The translations under genes and the position numbers were made by a program. The notes below the pieces were generated by a model that saw nothing but the letters and a program-made list of their open reading frames with translations, was not told the origin of the DNA and searched no databases. 64,000 nucleotides of DNA from Streptomyces sp. VRA16 Mangrove soil (lineage in GTDB: Bacteria; Actinomycetota; Actinomycetes; Streptomycetales; Streptomycetaceae). Positions 18,236-26,333 of the stretch are shown one piece after another (the stretch's first letter is position 1; each line of letters begins with the position of its first letter). The stretch spans positions 45,426 to 109,425 of the forward strand of contig NZ_JAFVLN010000024.1 of the NCBI RefSeq assembly GCF_017377775.1, read 5' to 3'.

Positions 18236-18589
18236 ACTCGGAAGCGCTCTCACCTGCGGCGGAAGCTGTGGGGTGGGGGCGCTTTCGTGTGTGCGGGGCG
18301 CGGGTGATCGATTGCTGGCCCGCTGCTGGCCCGAGAGGTAGACGATCAAGCTCCGGCTCGGTGTGGTGGTGCGCTGTGAGCGTCTGCCGTCGGCGCGGAG
18401 GGGTGCCGCGTGGGCATTCGTCTCCCACGCCCTTCTCATGGGGCCCGAGGGCGGGACGGGTGAAGGGTGGGAAGGCTCCGGGGCGGATGGATCGGAATAC
18501 GGGGCTGAGCCCGGCGGGGCCTGTGCCGCACGTGGCCCCCAAACAGCCCGGAAGGCGGCCTGTGCTGCTTCTCCTGACCCGGCCAGGGC
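18236..18589. other. non-coding left part of the integrative element
   Basis: No intact gene is seen. The stretch includes a tandem TGCTGGCCC-type sequence at 18313-18334, a candidate recombinase arm site. Scattered remnants of an integrase N-terminus in other frames lie just before 18590. Confidence 0.45.
18313..18334 (+). repeat. candidate recombinase arm-type site, left
   Basis: A 22-bp sequence with two TGCTGGCCC half-repeats in direct order. It is repeated with two mismatches at 19911-19932. Both copies lie just inside the attachment cores and in the same orientation, as arm sites of tyrosine integrases often do. Function is inferred. Confidence 0.4.
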
Positions 18590-19254
18590 GTGCGCGAGGC
18601 AGGCCCGGTACCGGGTCTTGTCGCGCCGGTAATCGCACGCCAACTCATCACCTTCAACGCGGCCGAACACGTCGAACTCGCTTCGGGCAAGCGGCCGAAA
18701 GCCCTGCTGTGGACCGACGACCGGGTACGCCGCCGGCAGGCGGCCGGGCAGAAGCCGAGCCCCGTGACGGTCTGGACACCGGCCCGACTCGGCCGCTTCC
18801 TGGACGAGTCCGAGGGGGAGCGTCTGTACGCCCTTTTCCACCTCATCGCCTTCCGCGGGCTGCGTCGCGGCGAAGCAGTCGGCCAGAACTGGACGGACGT
18901 CGTAAGCAGCAGCTTGCCGAGCGTCTCGCGCGGGGCGAGGCGTGGGCGGACACGGACAAGGTCTTCACCCGGGAAGACGGCAGCTGGCTCCACCCGGAGA
19001 CGGTCTCCGACACCTTCCGCAGGATCGTGCAGAAGGCCGACCTGCCGCCCATCAACCTCCGCGATCTCCGCCACGGCACGGCCGCGCTCGCGCATGCGGA
19101 TGGTGGCGACCTCCATGCCATCAAGGAGACGCTGCGGCACTCGACCATCACGCTGACCTCCGACACGTACACCTCGCTCTTGCCGGAGATCGACATGGAG
19201 ATCGCCGAGAAGGCTGCGGCGTTGGTGCCGCGGGCGCGGAGGAACTTGGACTGA
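18590..19254 (+). pseudogene. tyrosine-type integrase, truncated and frameshifted
   Basis: Two blocks of an actinobacterial phage-type integrase sit in different frames. The first (about 18640-18901) reads ITFNAAEHVEL...VWTPARLGRFLD...LYALFHLIAFRGLRRGEA, with the first catalytic Arg region. The second (about 18895-19254) reads AWADTDKVFTREDGSWLHPE...LRDLRHGTAAL...HSTITLTSDTYTSLLPE, with the second Arg, His and Tyr. The junction near 18900 changes frame and lacks the ~60 residues normally found there. The N-terminal domain is missing. The HxxR histidine is Arg (RDLR). The enzyme should be inactive. Confidence 0.85.
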
Positions 19255-19334
19255 GTGCGGGCGCCGCCCCGGTGCCTCGGTCCCGGAACCGATCCCATAG
19301 GTTCCGAGGCCGACATGCATCTCCGGGAGGGCAC

Positions 19335-19889
19335 GTGAACGAGAATCCGCAGGTTGCGGCGCTGATGGCAGTCATGCCCGCGACGCACGGCGTGAACGAG
19401 AACATCGACTGGGCGGCCGTGGAAGGGATCTGGGGGACTCGCTTTCCGGCCGACTACATGGCCTTCATGGAGACCTACGGGGCGGGCGACATCGGTGAGG
19501 AGGTGGGAGTGCTGTTGCCCGTCCCACGCCCCGATGTCTATCGGGACTGGGACGGTCTCCACGGGGAGACGGAGAACGCCCGACTGACCTGGGAGATGGA
19601 GAGGGATCTGTCGGACCTGGACATCGATCCCGGCTCCATCCTGGCCTGGGGCGTCACCTCCGGCGCCGACATCTACTGCTGGCTCACCACGGACAGCGAC
19701 CCGGACCGCTGGCCGGTGTTCGTCTGCGGGCGTCATACGGACCCCACCTTCCAGGTGCATCCGTTCGGGATGGCGGAGTTCCTGCGCAGGCTCCTTGCGG
19801 ACGAGGAGTTCCAGGAGGAGACGATCAGTGTCTATATGGAGGGGGAGCCGCGCTTCGCCAACTGGCGCAAGGGTGCTGGCGCTGAATAG
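19335..19889 (+). CDS. SUKH (SMI1/KNR4) family protein
   Basis: A 184-residue protein with the SUKH signature WAAVEGIWGTRFPADYMAFMETYGAG near residues 25-50, a central WGVTSGADIYCWLT block, and a C-terminal helix ending in an acidic segment. SUKH proteins are common immunity proteins against contact-dependent and polymorphic toxins, and some have regulatory roles. No toxin gene is next to it, so a toxin partner would have to be elsewhere or lost. The GTG at 19335 is chosen because GGGAGG lies four bases upstream. It is the only intact gene inside the integrative element, which suggests it is maintained. Confidence 0.8.
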   Translation: MNENPQVAALMAVMPATHGVNENIDWAAVEGIWGTRFPADYMAFMETYGAGDIGEEVGVLLPVPRPDVYRDWDGLHGETENARLTWEMERDLSDLDIDPGSILAWGVTSGADIYCWLTTDSDPDRWPVFVCGRHTDPTFQVHPFGMAEFLRRLLADEEFQEETISVYMEGEPRFANWRKGAGAE

Positions 19890-19910
19890 TGCCAGATGGC
19901 TGGTCCCTTT

Positions 19911-19932
19911 TGCTGGCCCCGTGCTGGCCCGA
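19911..19932 (+). repeat. candidate recombinase arm-type site, right
   Basis: A near-copy of 18313-18334 in the same orientation, lying 148 bases inside the right attachment core. It supports the reading of both as integrase arm sites. Confidence 0.4.
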
Positions 19933-20079
19933 AGGCCCTGGCACGGCGCGATGAGAGACGGTCCGGCGTAGTCGGTCCTGATCGCAGGACTGCTCTGTGA
20001 CCTGCCGCGACGGCCATGGTCCGGCACGGTGCGGCAGGGCGTGAATCGCCCTGGAGCAAGCCGGTTCGCTGGCATCCCA

Positions 20080-20126
20080 GACTTTTGATCCATTGGTTGT
20101 GGGTTCGAGTCCCACAGGGTCTACGG
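20080..20126 (+). repeat. attachment site repeat (right), tRNA-Lys 3' remnant
   Basis: A partial tRNA-Lys beginning in the anticodon stem, without the 5' half. It marks the right boundary of the element. It cannot form a functional tRNA. Confidence 0.85.
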
Positions 20127-20289
20127 GACGCAGGCCGGGCGGAAAGTCACCGCCGACCTGCTGTGCGGCGCCCGGGCCGGCTTCGGTCGGCTCGGGCGCC
20201 GTGCCGCTTTCGGGCCGCTGGGCGGCGGGGCGGCCGGCCCGTGCGCCCCTGGCCGCCGGGCCCGCGGCCCGGCCCCTATCGTGATCGGT

Positions 20290-20685
20290 ATGCAGTCCTA
20301 CACCATCGGCCAGGCCGCCCGGCTCCTCGGCGTGAGTCCCGACACCGCGCGCCGCTGGGCCGACGCCGGGCGGATGGCCACCCACCGCGACGAGGGCGGG
20401 CGGCGCCTCATCGACGGCAAGGACCTGGCCGCCTTCTCCGTGGAGCTGGCCAAGAGCGGCGGCGCCGACGGGGAGACGTCGTACACGTCCGTCCGTAACG
20501 CCTTCCCCGGCATCGTGACCGCCGTGAAGCTCGGCGACGTGGCCGCCCAGGTGGAGATCCAGGCAGGTCCGCACCGGCTGGTGTCGCTGCTCACGCGGGA
20601 GGCCGTGGAGGAGCTGGGCCTGGAGGTCGGGGTGGAGGCCACGGCCCGGGTGAAGTCGACGAACGTGCACATCGACCGGGCCTGA
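20290..20685 (+). CDS. HTH-TOBE molybdate-responsive type regulator
   Basis: A 131-residue protein. The N-terminal MerR/excisionase-type helix-turn-helix reads YTIGQAARLLGVSPDTARRWADAGRMATHRDEGGRRLIDG (residues 4-43). After a short linker, a TOBE/Mop domain follows (SVRNAFPGIVTAVKLGDVAAQVEIQAG...RVKSTNVHIDRA), the domain that binds molybdate or tungstate in ModE and ModC. This HTH-TOBE form is common in actinobacteria near mod genes. It likely senses molybdate and controls the modABC genes about 800 bp downstream. A GTG nine bases earlier (20281) is an alternative start; neither has a clear ribosome site. Confidence 0.85.
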   Translation: MQSYTIGQAARLLGVSPDTARRWADAGRMATHRDEGGRRLIDGKDLAAFSVELAKSGGADGETSYTSVRNAFPGIVTAVKLGDVAAQVEIQAGPHRLVSLLTREAVEELGLEVGVEATARVKSTNVHIDRA

Positions 20686-20699
20686 GCGCTCCGGGCGGG

Positions 20700-20855
20700 T
20701 GGTCCTCGGTCCCGGCCTGCCGCCTATCGGCCGTTGCGAGGTCCTCGGTTCCGGCCGCCCGCCGCCTACCGGCCGTTGCGCGGTCCTCGGCCGACCTGAG
20801 CGCTGCGCCCGGGTGGTCCTCGGTTCCGGCCCGCCGCCAATCGGCCGCTGCGCGG
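20700..20855. repeat. imperfect ~40-bp tandem repeats
   Basis: Three copies of a GC-rich unit beginning GGTCCTCGG and ending CGGCC(G)TTGCG are seen at about 20700-20739, 20740-20781 and 20815-20854. The region between the second and third copies duplicates the end of the regulator gene (TGAGCGCT...). It fills the gap between the TOBE regulator and the decayed oxidoreductase gene and codes for nothing recognisable. Confidence 0.7.
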
Positions 20856-20871
20856 CGCCCGTTCGACGGCC

Positions 20872-21290
20872 TCACGAGGGGGCGGGTCGTCCGGCGGCGC
20901 GGTAGCCGCCGTTCCCATGGGCCGCGGTGATGGCACTGATGTGCCGGGCGCCGCAGCGGTCCTGCGGCGGCACGAGCTGGGCGCCCGCGCGGGGTGCCGT
21001 CCATGGTGATGTGACCGCGAGCAGGACGCGGGGTGCCGTCGCGCAGCCGGTCCTTGCGGCGGACACGTCGAACGCGGGGCCGGCCGCCGACAGGACGTCG
21101 TGCAGCAGCGGTCCCGTGAAGCGGTGGTGCCGGATGCCGTTGGTCGCGCACTCGAAGCTGAGGTCGGCCGCCCGCTGCGGCCGGCCGAGCAGGTCCGGCA
21201 CCGTCAGGCGGCCCGGCGGGTCGGATCACCGGTGAGATCGAGTTCCGCCTCCGGTCCGGCCGGCTGGCCGGTGGCGAGGGTCCGGCTCAC
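20872..21290 (-). pseudogene. molybdopterin-binding oxidoreductase, decayed
   Basis: Starting at GTG 21290 (GGGAGG upstream), the first 28 codons read SRTLATGQPAGPEAELDLTG and run into a TGA near 21205. Similarity continues in another frame as VPDLLGRPQRAADLSFECATNGIRHHRFTGPLLHDVLSAAG. It ends with VPPQDRCGARHISAITAAHGNGGYRA, the usual C-terminal block of the family. The middle is shortened. Intact members are small sulfite-oxidase-fold proteins that bind molybdopterin. One frameshift and at least one internal deletion make a working protein unlikely. It sits between the molybdate regulator and modABC, so it was probably the local molybdoenzyme. Confidence 0.75.
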
Positions 21291-21484
21291 GGCTGCCGCC
21301 TCCCCAAGGACCGTACCCGCAGCCGCACACCGTAGAAACGCACATGCCACCTTGGCTGATCATTATCCCGGCTCATGCAAAGCAACAGGAGACTTCCCCT
21401 GGCATCTGCGGCATTATCATCAGCGCCGGGTCCGGCCGGGCCCATGGGATGGTGTCCGTGAGGACCAGAGGGAGTGGACCCGTG

Positions 21485-22285
21485 ATGACTCGTACCGCGC
21501 GCCGTGACCGTCGGCCCCTTCGGGCGGCCGGGGTCGGCGTGGTCGCACTGCTGACGCTGAGCGCCTGTTCGTCGTCGGACGGCTCGTCATCGGCGGGCTC
21601 GGACCAGCTGTCCGGCACGGTGACGGTCTTCGCCGCGGCCTCGCTGACGGAGAGCTTCACGACGCTGGGCAAGCAGTTCGAGAAGGAACACCCCGGCACG
21701 AAGGTGAAGTTCAGCTTCGGCGGCAGCGACTCGCTCGCCGCGAGCATCACCGGGGGAGCCCCGGCCGACGTCTTCGCCTCGGCCAGCCCCAAGACGATGA
21801 AGATCGTTACGGACGCCGGTGACGCCGCGGGCGATGCGAGCACCTTCGTCCGCAACCAGCTGGAGATCGCCACCCTGCCGGGCAACCCCGACAAGGTCGG
21901 CTCCCTCAAGGACCTGACGGACTCCGGCCTGAAGGTCGTCCTCTGCGACAAGACGGTGCCGTGCGGCGCCGCCGCGCAGACGGCCCTGGACGCGAGCGAG
22001 CTGAAGCTCACCCCGGTCTCCTACGAGCAGGACGTCAAGAGCGCCCTGACGAAGGTGGAGCTGAAGGAGGCCGACGCCGCAGTCGTCTACCGGACGGATG
22101 TGAAGGCGGCGGGTGACAAGGTGGAGGGCGTGAACTTCCCCGAGGCCGCCGACGCCATCAACGACTACCCGATCGCCCGGCTCAAGGACTCGAAGAACGC
22201 GGCCGCCGCCAAGGCGTTCATCGAGCTGGTCAAGTCCGCCGACGGCCAGAAGGTGCTGAACGCGGCCGGGTTCCTCAAGCCGTGA
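21485..22285 (+). CDS. modA: molybdate ABC transporter substrate-binding lipoprotein ModA
   Basis: A 266-residue binding protein. A lipoprotein signal ends in LSAC (Cys28). The mature part begins LSGTVTVFAAASLTESFTTLGKQFEKEHPG, the standard ModA fold start, with FGGSDSLAASITGGAPADVFASAS later. It captures molybdate or tungstate outside the membrane for ModBC. GTG 21482 is an alternative start in the same frame, with GGGAG 8-11 bases upstream. The stop overlaps the modB GTG by four bases (GTGA), so modA and modB are translationally coupled. Confidence 0.95.
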   Translation: MTRTARRDRRPLRAAGVGVVALLTLSACSSSDGSSSAGSDQLSGTVTVFAAASLTESFTTLGKQFEKEHPGTKVKFSFGGSDSLAASITGGAPADVFASASPKTMKIVTDAGDAAGDASTFVRNQLEIATLPGNPDKVGSLKDLTDSGLKVVLCDKTVPCGAAAQTALDASELKLTPVSYEQDVKSALTKVELKEADAAVVYRTDVKAAGDKVEGVNFPEAADAINDYPIARLKDSKNAAAAKAFIELVKSADGQKVLNAAGFLKP

Positions 22286-23142
22286 CCTCGCTCGACAAGC
22301 GCGCCGCCGCGGCCGACGTCCTCCAGGGCGGGCCGCCGCGCCGGCGTGTACGGACCCGCGGCGGCAGGGGCGCGCCCCTGCCGCTGCTCGCCCCCGCGCT
22401 GATCGGTCTCGCGTTCCTGACCGTGCCGCTGCTCGCGCTGCTCGTCCGCGCCCCCTGGCGCAGCCTGCCCGACCTGCTCACCAGCACCGAGGTGTGGCAG
22501 GCGCTCCAGCTCTCGCTGGTCTGCGCGACCCTGGCGACGCTGGTGAGCATGGTGCTCGGCGTGCCGCTGGCCTGGCTGCTGGCGCGGGTCGAGTTTCCCG
22601 GGCGGGGCCTGGTCCGCGCCCTGGTCACCCTGCCGCTGGTGCTGCCGCCGGTCGTCGGCGGTGTGGCGCTGCTGATGGCGCTCGGCCGCAACGGCATCGT
22701 CGGGCAGTGGCTCGACTCCTGGTTCGGCGTCACGCTGCCGTTCACCACGACCGGCGTGGTGATCGCCGAGGCGTTCGTCGCGATGCCGTTCCTCGTCATC
22801 AGCGTCGAGGGCACCCTGCGGGCCGCCGACCCGCGCTTCGAGGAGGCCGCCGCCACCCTCGGCGCCTCCCGCTTCACCGCGTTCCGCCGGGTCACGCTGC
22901 CGCTGATCGCCCCCGGCGTCGCGGCCGGCGCCGTGCTCGCCTGGGCCCGCGCGCTCGGCGAGTTCGGGGCGACGATCACCTTCGCGGGCAACTTCCCCGG
23001 CCGCACCCAGACCATGCCGCTCGCCGTGTACCTGGCTCTGCAGAGCGACCCGGACGCCGCCATCGCGCTCAGCCTGGTGCTGCTCGTGGTGTCGGTCGCG
23101 GTCCTGGCCGGCCTGCGCGACCGATGGATGACCGCAGGATGA
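22282..23142 (+). CDS. modB: molybdate ABC transporter permease ModB
   Basis: A 286-residue inner-membrane permease with about five to six helices. The ABC-permease EAA loop reads EEAAATLGASRFTAFRRVTLPLIAPGVAAG, followed by RALGEFGATITFAGNFPGRTQTMPLAVYLALQSDPDAAI, which is diagnostic for molybdate permeases. The N-terminal 35 residues are basic and cytoplasmic. The start GTG overlaps the modA stop, and the end overlaps the modC ATG by four bases (ATGA). Confidence 0.95.
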   Translation: MTSLDKRAAAADVLQGGPPRRRVRTRGGRGAPLPLLAPALIGLAFLTVPLLALLVRAPWRSLPDLLTSTEVWQALQLSLVCATLATLVSMVLGVPLAWLLARVEFPGRGLVRALVTLPLVLPPVVGGVALLMALGRNGIVGQWLDSWFGVTLPFTTTGVVIAEAFVAMPFLVISVEGTLRAADPRFEEAAATLGASRFTAFRRVTLPLIAPGVAAGAVLAWARALGEFGATITFAGNFPGRTQTMPLAVYLALQSDPDAAIALSLVLLVVSVAVLAGLRDRWMTAG

Positions 23143-24227
23143 CCGAGACGCCTCCCCCTGCCGCCCCTGCCGCCCCCGTCGCCCCCGCCGACGGGCTCGA
23201 CGCCCGGCTCGTCGTGGACCGCGGCGCCTTCCGGCTCGACGTGTCCCTGTCCGCCGCGCCCGGCGAGGTCGTCGCCCTGCTCGGTCCGAACGGCGCGGGC
23301 AAGACCACCGCCCTGCGCGCCCTCGCGGGCCTTGTACCGCTCACCGACGGCCATCTGCGGCTCGACGGCGCGGCGTTGGAGCGTACGCGGCCTGAGGCCC
23401 GGCCCGTCGGCGTCGTCTTCCAGGACTATCTGCTCTTCCCGCACCTCACCGCCCTCGACAACGTGGCCTTCGGGCCGCGCTGCCAGGGGGCCACCAGGGC
23501 GGAGGCCCGCGCGCAGGCCGCCCGGTGGCTGGAGCGGATGGGCCTCGCCGCTCACGCGGGTGTCAGGCCCCGCCGTCTCTCCGGCGGCCAGGCCCAGCGC
23601 GTCGCCCTGGCCCGCGCGCTCGCCACCCGCCCGCGGCTGCTGCTGCTCGACGAGCCGCTGGCCGCGCTCGACGCCCGTACGCGCCTTGAGGTGCGGGCCG
23701 AACTGCGGCGCCATCTGGCCGAGTTCGAGGCGGTCGCCGTCCTGGTCACCCATGACCCGCTGGACGCCATGGTGCTCGCGGACCGGCTGGTCGTCGTCGA
23801 GCACGGCACGGTCGTCCAGGAGGGCGGCCCGTCCGACATCGCACGGCATCCCCGTACGGACTACATCGCGCAACTGGTCGGCCTGAACCTGTACCGGGGC
23901 GAGGCCGAGGGGCACACCGTGCGGCTCGACGCGGGGCCGGACATCGCGACCACGGAGGAGCTGACGGGCCCGGTCTTCGTGGCGTTCCCGCCGAGCGCGG
24001 TCACCCTGCACCGGGACCGGCCGACCGGCTCCAGCGCGCGCAACGTCTGGCGCTGCGCGATCCGCGGCCTGGAGACTCACGGCGACCAGATCCGCGCCGA
24101 TCTCACCGGCGAACTCCCGCTCGCCGCGGATCTCACCACGGTCGGCGCCGCGGAGCTCGAACTCCGTCCCGGGGTCGAGGTCTGGGCGACGGTGAAGGCC
24201 ACGCAGACGCACGCCTACCCCGTCTGA
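23139..24227 (+). CDS. modC: molybdate ABC transporter ATP-binding protein ModC
   Basis: A 362-residue ATPase. Walker A LGPNGAGKTT, Q-loop VFQDYLLFPHLTALDNVAFG, signature LSGGQAQRVALARAL, Walker B LLLLDEPLAALD and the H-loop VTHDP are all intact. The C-terminal ~130 residues hold a degenerate TOBE-type domain (VFVAFPPSAVTLHRDRP...VKATQTHAYPV) expected for molybdate sensing. The N-terminus carries an Ala/Pro-rich extension of about 20 residues. It energises molybdate uptake with ModAB. Confidence 0.94.
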   Translation: MTETPPPAAPAAPVAPADGLDARLVVDRGAFRLDVSLSAAPGEVVALLGPNGAGKTTALRALAGLVPLTDGHLRLDGAALERTRPEARPVGVVFQDYLLFPHLTALDNVAFGPRCQGATRAEARAQAARWLERMGLAAHAGVRPRRLSGGQAQRVALARALATRPRLLLLDEPLAALDARTRLEVRAELRRHLAEFEAVAVLVTHDPLDAMVLADRLVVVEHGTVVQEGGPSDIARHPRTDYIAQLVGLNLYRGEAEGHTVRLDAGPDIATTEELTGPVFVAFPPSAVTLHRDRPTGSSARNVWRCAIRGLETHGDQIRADLTGELPLAADLTTVGAAELELRPGVEVWATVKATQTHAYPV

Positions 24228-24266
24228 GAGCGTGCCGCGAGCGGGTCGGGGGCGCTTTGGCACGCG

Positions 24267-24296
24267 TTCGCCGCCGGTGGTGACACCGGCGGCGAA
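24267..24296. terminator. hairpin between modC and convergent chaplin gene
   Basis: A 13-bp perfect inverted repeat (24267-24279 / 24284-24296) with a GTGA loop. It lies between two converging genes and can serve as a bidirectional terminator. Confidence 0.75.
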
Positions 24297-24339
24297 CACA
24301 CCGACATGCTGGGCCCGTCGGGCCCTGGAGCGGCGGGAC

Positions 24340-24591
24340 CTAGCCGTTCATGCAGGAGTTGCCGACCGCCGGGTTGAGCAGGCTGATCAGGCCGATCGAG
24401 TTGCCACAGGCGTTGATCGGCACGTCGACCGGGACCTGGACGATGTTGCCGGAGAGCACCCCGGGGCTGTGCTCGGCGACCGCGGAGGCGCTGGCCCCGT
24501 CGGGGCCGTCATGCGCGGAGGCGACGGCAGCGGAACCCAGAACGGCGGTTCCGGCGAGCACCGTGGCGGCTGCGAATGCGCGAAGACGCAT
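24340..24591 (-). CDS. short chaplin
   Basis: An 83-residue secreted protein. The signal peptide (about residues 1-26, ending ASA) precedes a single chaplin domain: HSPGVLSGNIVQVPVDVPINACGNSIGLISLLNPAVGNSCMNG, with the two conserved cysteines. Chaplins are amphipathic proteins that assemble into amyloid-like fibres on aerial hyphae and spores. GGGAG precedes the ATG. It is the outermost gene of the surface locus. No BldN-like promoter was found upstream, so its control may differ from the other chaplins. Confidence 0.93.
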   Translation of the reverse strand: MRLRAFAAATVLAGTAVLGSAAVASAHDGPDGASASAVAEHSPGVLSGNIVQVPVDVPINACGNSIGLISLLNPAVGNSCMNG

Positions 24592-24709
24592 CGTTTCTCC
24601 CTGATAGACGAGGGAATATGACTCGCCTATCAGATCGTCACTCGGTGCCCGGGGCGACGAATTGGGCCGTCAGGGGGCGTGTCCCGGCGCGGCGGAGCGG
24701 GCGCCCGCA

Positions 24710-24898
24710 TCAGTGCCGGTGCTGCTCCGCCCGGTCCACGCGCACCCAGCCACCCGTCGCCCGTTGCGGTCGCGAGGGCCGGGCGGGCCGTGGGGTGTCC
24801 CGGCCGTACGCATGCCAGAGGCGCACCAGCGCTTCGTAGATCGGAGTCTCCGAGGCGGGCCGCGACCTGCCTGTCGGATCGTTTCCCTTCATCTCCAT
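24710..24898 (-). CDS. small conserved protein with PIYxxL-W-G motif
   Basis: A 62-residue hypothetical protein. The core SETPIYEALVRLWHAYGRDTPRP resembles the core of the 65-residue protein at 50962-51159 (NPSPIYSSLAAEWRALGKTLPG), which supports both as real genes of one small family. It has no signal peptide and no membrane helix. It is the gene downstream of nothing obvious and lies just upstream, on the other side of a ~120-bp gap, from the chaplin in the same direction. Function unknown. Confidence 0.55.
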   Translation of the reverse strand: MEMKGNDPTGRSRPASETPIYEALVRLWHAYGRDTPRPARPSRPQRATGGWVRVDRAEQHRH

Positions 24899-24929
24899 GT
24901 CCTGTTCAACCGCGCACGGGAGCCCTGGG

Positions 24930-26126
24930 TCACTTGTTCTGCAGGATCCGCGCCACGCGGGGCCCGAGCCAGCGCTTCAGCGACCGCAGGGCCTGCGTCC
25001 GGTCCACCGCCCGGTCCACCCGGTAGTACAGCTGCGGCGGAACGTAGGGCAGCAGCGGGGAGTGGCGCTGGCCGAGCAGCGCGAACATCTGGTGCGGCGC
25101 CAGATCGACGTAACGCGTCAGGTTCTCGTACCAGTTGGCGCTGTGGCGCGCCGCGCTCTGGTGCGGCAGCAGCTCACGGCGCCGGGTCCGCTCGTAGTGC
25201 CCGAGCGCGGCCGGGAGCGGGCCGGGGTCCCGCAGGGCGCGGGCCAGCGCCATGGCGTCCTGCATCGCCAGGGTGGTCCCGGCGCCGATCGAGTAGTGCG
25301 TGGTGTGGGCGGCGTCGCCGAGCAGCACCAGATTGCCGCGGGACCAGACGCGGTTGGTGACGGTGCGGAACTGCTGCCAGGGGAGCGGCCCGTCCGACTC
25401 CGTACGGTCGATGAGCGGATGCCCCCGCAGCGGCTTTGCGAGCAGGCTCTCCAGCAGTTTCAGGGTGTCGGCCCGCGCCATGGAGCCGAGGCCGAGCCCC
25501 GCCCAGGTCTCGGGCGAGCACTCGACGACGCACGTGCTGTGGGTGCCGTCGAAGCCGTACGCGTAGCACCAGAGCCAGCCGTGGCCGGTGTCCACGAAGG
25601 CGAAGGTGAAGGAGGTGAACACCCGGGTCGTGCCGAGCCAGACGAACCGGTTGTTGCCCAGTTCGACCCGGGTACCGAAGTGCTCCCGGTGCTCGTCGCG
25701 CAGCGCACTGCGGGAGCCGTCCCCCGCCACGACCAGGTCGCCGTCCAGCGCGGGGTCCCCCGGCAGGACCGGGTGGCCGTACCGCACGTCGACCCCGAGG
25801 CCGGTGGCCCGCTCGGCCAGGATCTCCAGCAGCCGGTGGCGGCCGATCGCGAAGCCCTCGTCGCCGTCGTGGGACGTGGTCCGGTCGCGGATGTGGGCCA
25901 CGCCGCCGCTCCAGCACACCGACTCCTTCTCGATGGTGTGCGCGGACACCTCGTCGCAGGCGGCGAGCCTGGCGAGCATCTCGGGCCAGTAGGTGACGCC
26001 CCATCCGTAGGTCGCGCCCGCGGGGTCCCTCTCGTGCACGCGGACGTCCCGGCCGGGGTCCTGGAGCTTCAGAAGGATGGCCAGGTACAACGACGCCGGA
26101 CCGCCACCGGCGCAGACCACCTGCAT
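24930..26126 (-). CDS. FAD-dependent monooxygenase
   Basis: A 398-residue flavoprotein of the p-hydroxybenzoate hydroxylase/tryptophan-halogenase-like group. The FAD dinucleotide-binding motif is at the N-terminus (VVCAGGGPASLYLAILLKL). DG motif VVAGDGSRSALR lies near residue 135, and GDAAHTTHYSIGAGTTLAMQDAMALARAL around residue 270 contacts the FAD pyrophosphate. The segment WGVTYWPEML near residue 40 is like kynurenine- or salicyl-CoA-type hydroxylases. Substrate is unknown. ATG 26126 is chosen because the fold begins there and GGGAG is upstream. Confidence 0.82.
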   Translation of the reverse strand: MQVVCAGGGPASLYLAILLKLQDPGRDVRVHERDPAGATYGWGVTYWPEMLARLAACDEVSAHTIEKESVCWSGGVAHIRDRTTSHDGDEGFAIGRHRLLEILAERATGLGVDVRYGHPVLPGDPALDGDLVVAGDGSRSALRDEHREHFGTRVELGNNRFVWLGTTRVFTSFTFAFVDTGHGWLWCYAYGFDGTHSTCVVECSPETWAGLGLGSMARADTLKLLESLLAKPLRGHPLIDRTESDGPLPWQQFRTVTNRVWSRGNLVLLGDAAHTTHYSIGAGTTLAMQDAMALARALRDPGPLPAALGHYERTRRRELLPHQSAARHSANWYENLTRYVDLAPHQMFALLGQRHSPLLPYVPPQLYYRVDRAVDRTQALRSLKRWLGPRVARILQNK

Positions 26127-26333
26127 GTTGCTCTCCCTCGCTGCACGGGGCGGACGGGGTGCCGGTCGGCACCACTGGGCAAACGACGGCGCGGCCGTCC
26201 GGTTCTTGACCGGCTTCGGCTTTCCGGCGCCGAACGCCCCGTTCGGTCCTCCCCGCCTGCGCGCGAGCGGGGACGCGACCAGGCTTGGACGTGCCCGTCC
26301 GCTCGGCGGAACAGGCGACCGAAAGGCGACGTC

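Larger units (their letters stand above)
18189..20126. mobile_element. remnant integrative element at tRNA-Lys
   Basis: A segment bounded by a 47-bp direct repeat (18189-18235 and 20080-20126, one mismatch) that spans the anticodon-to-3'-end part of tRNA-Lys. It contains a broken tyrosine integrase gene and one intact SUKH-family gene. A matched pair of ~22-bp sequences lies just inside each end (18313-18334 and 19911-19932). Size, target and gene content fit a decayed pSAM2-like or phage-like element, with replication and transfer genes lost. Confidence 0.8.

Noticed and set aside
18073..19254. single 393-codon frame through tRNA-Lys and the integrase remnant
   Set aside because: It reads through a tRNA and non-coding DNA; only its last ~120 codons match integrase, so the region is a pseudogene.
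24228..24339. possible molybdenum cofactor riboswitch near modABC
   Set aside because: No matching conserved stem pattern was found before modA or around the locus; only a terminator hairpin is seen.
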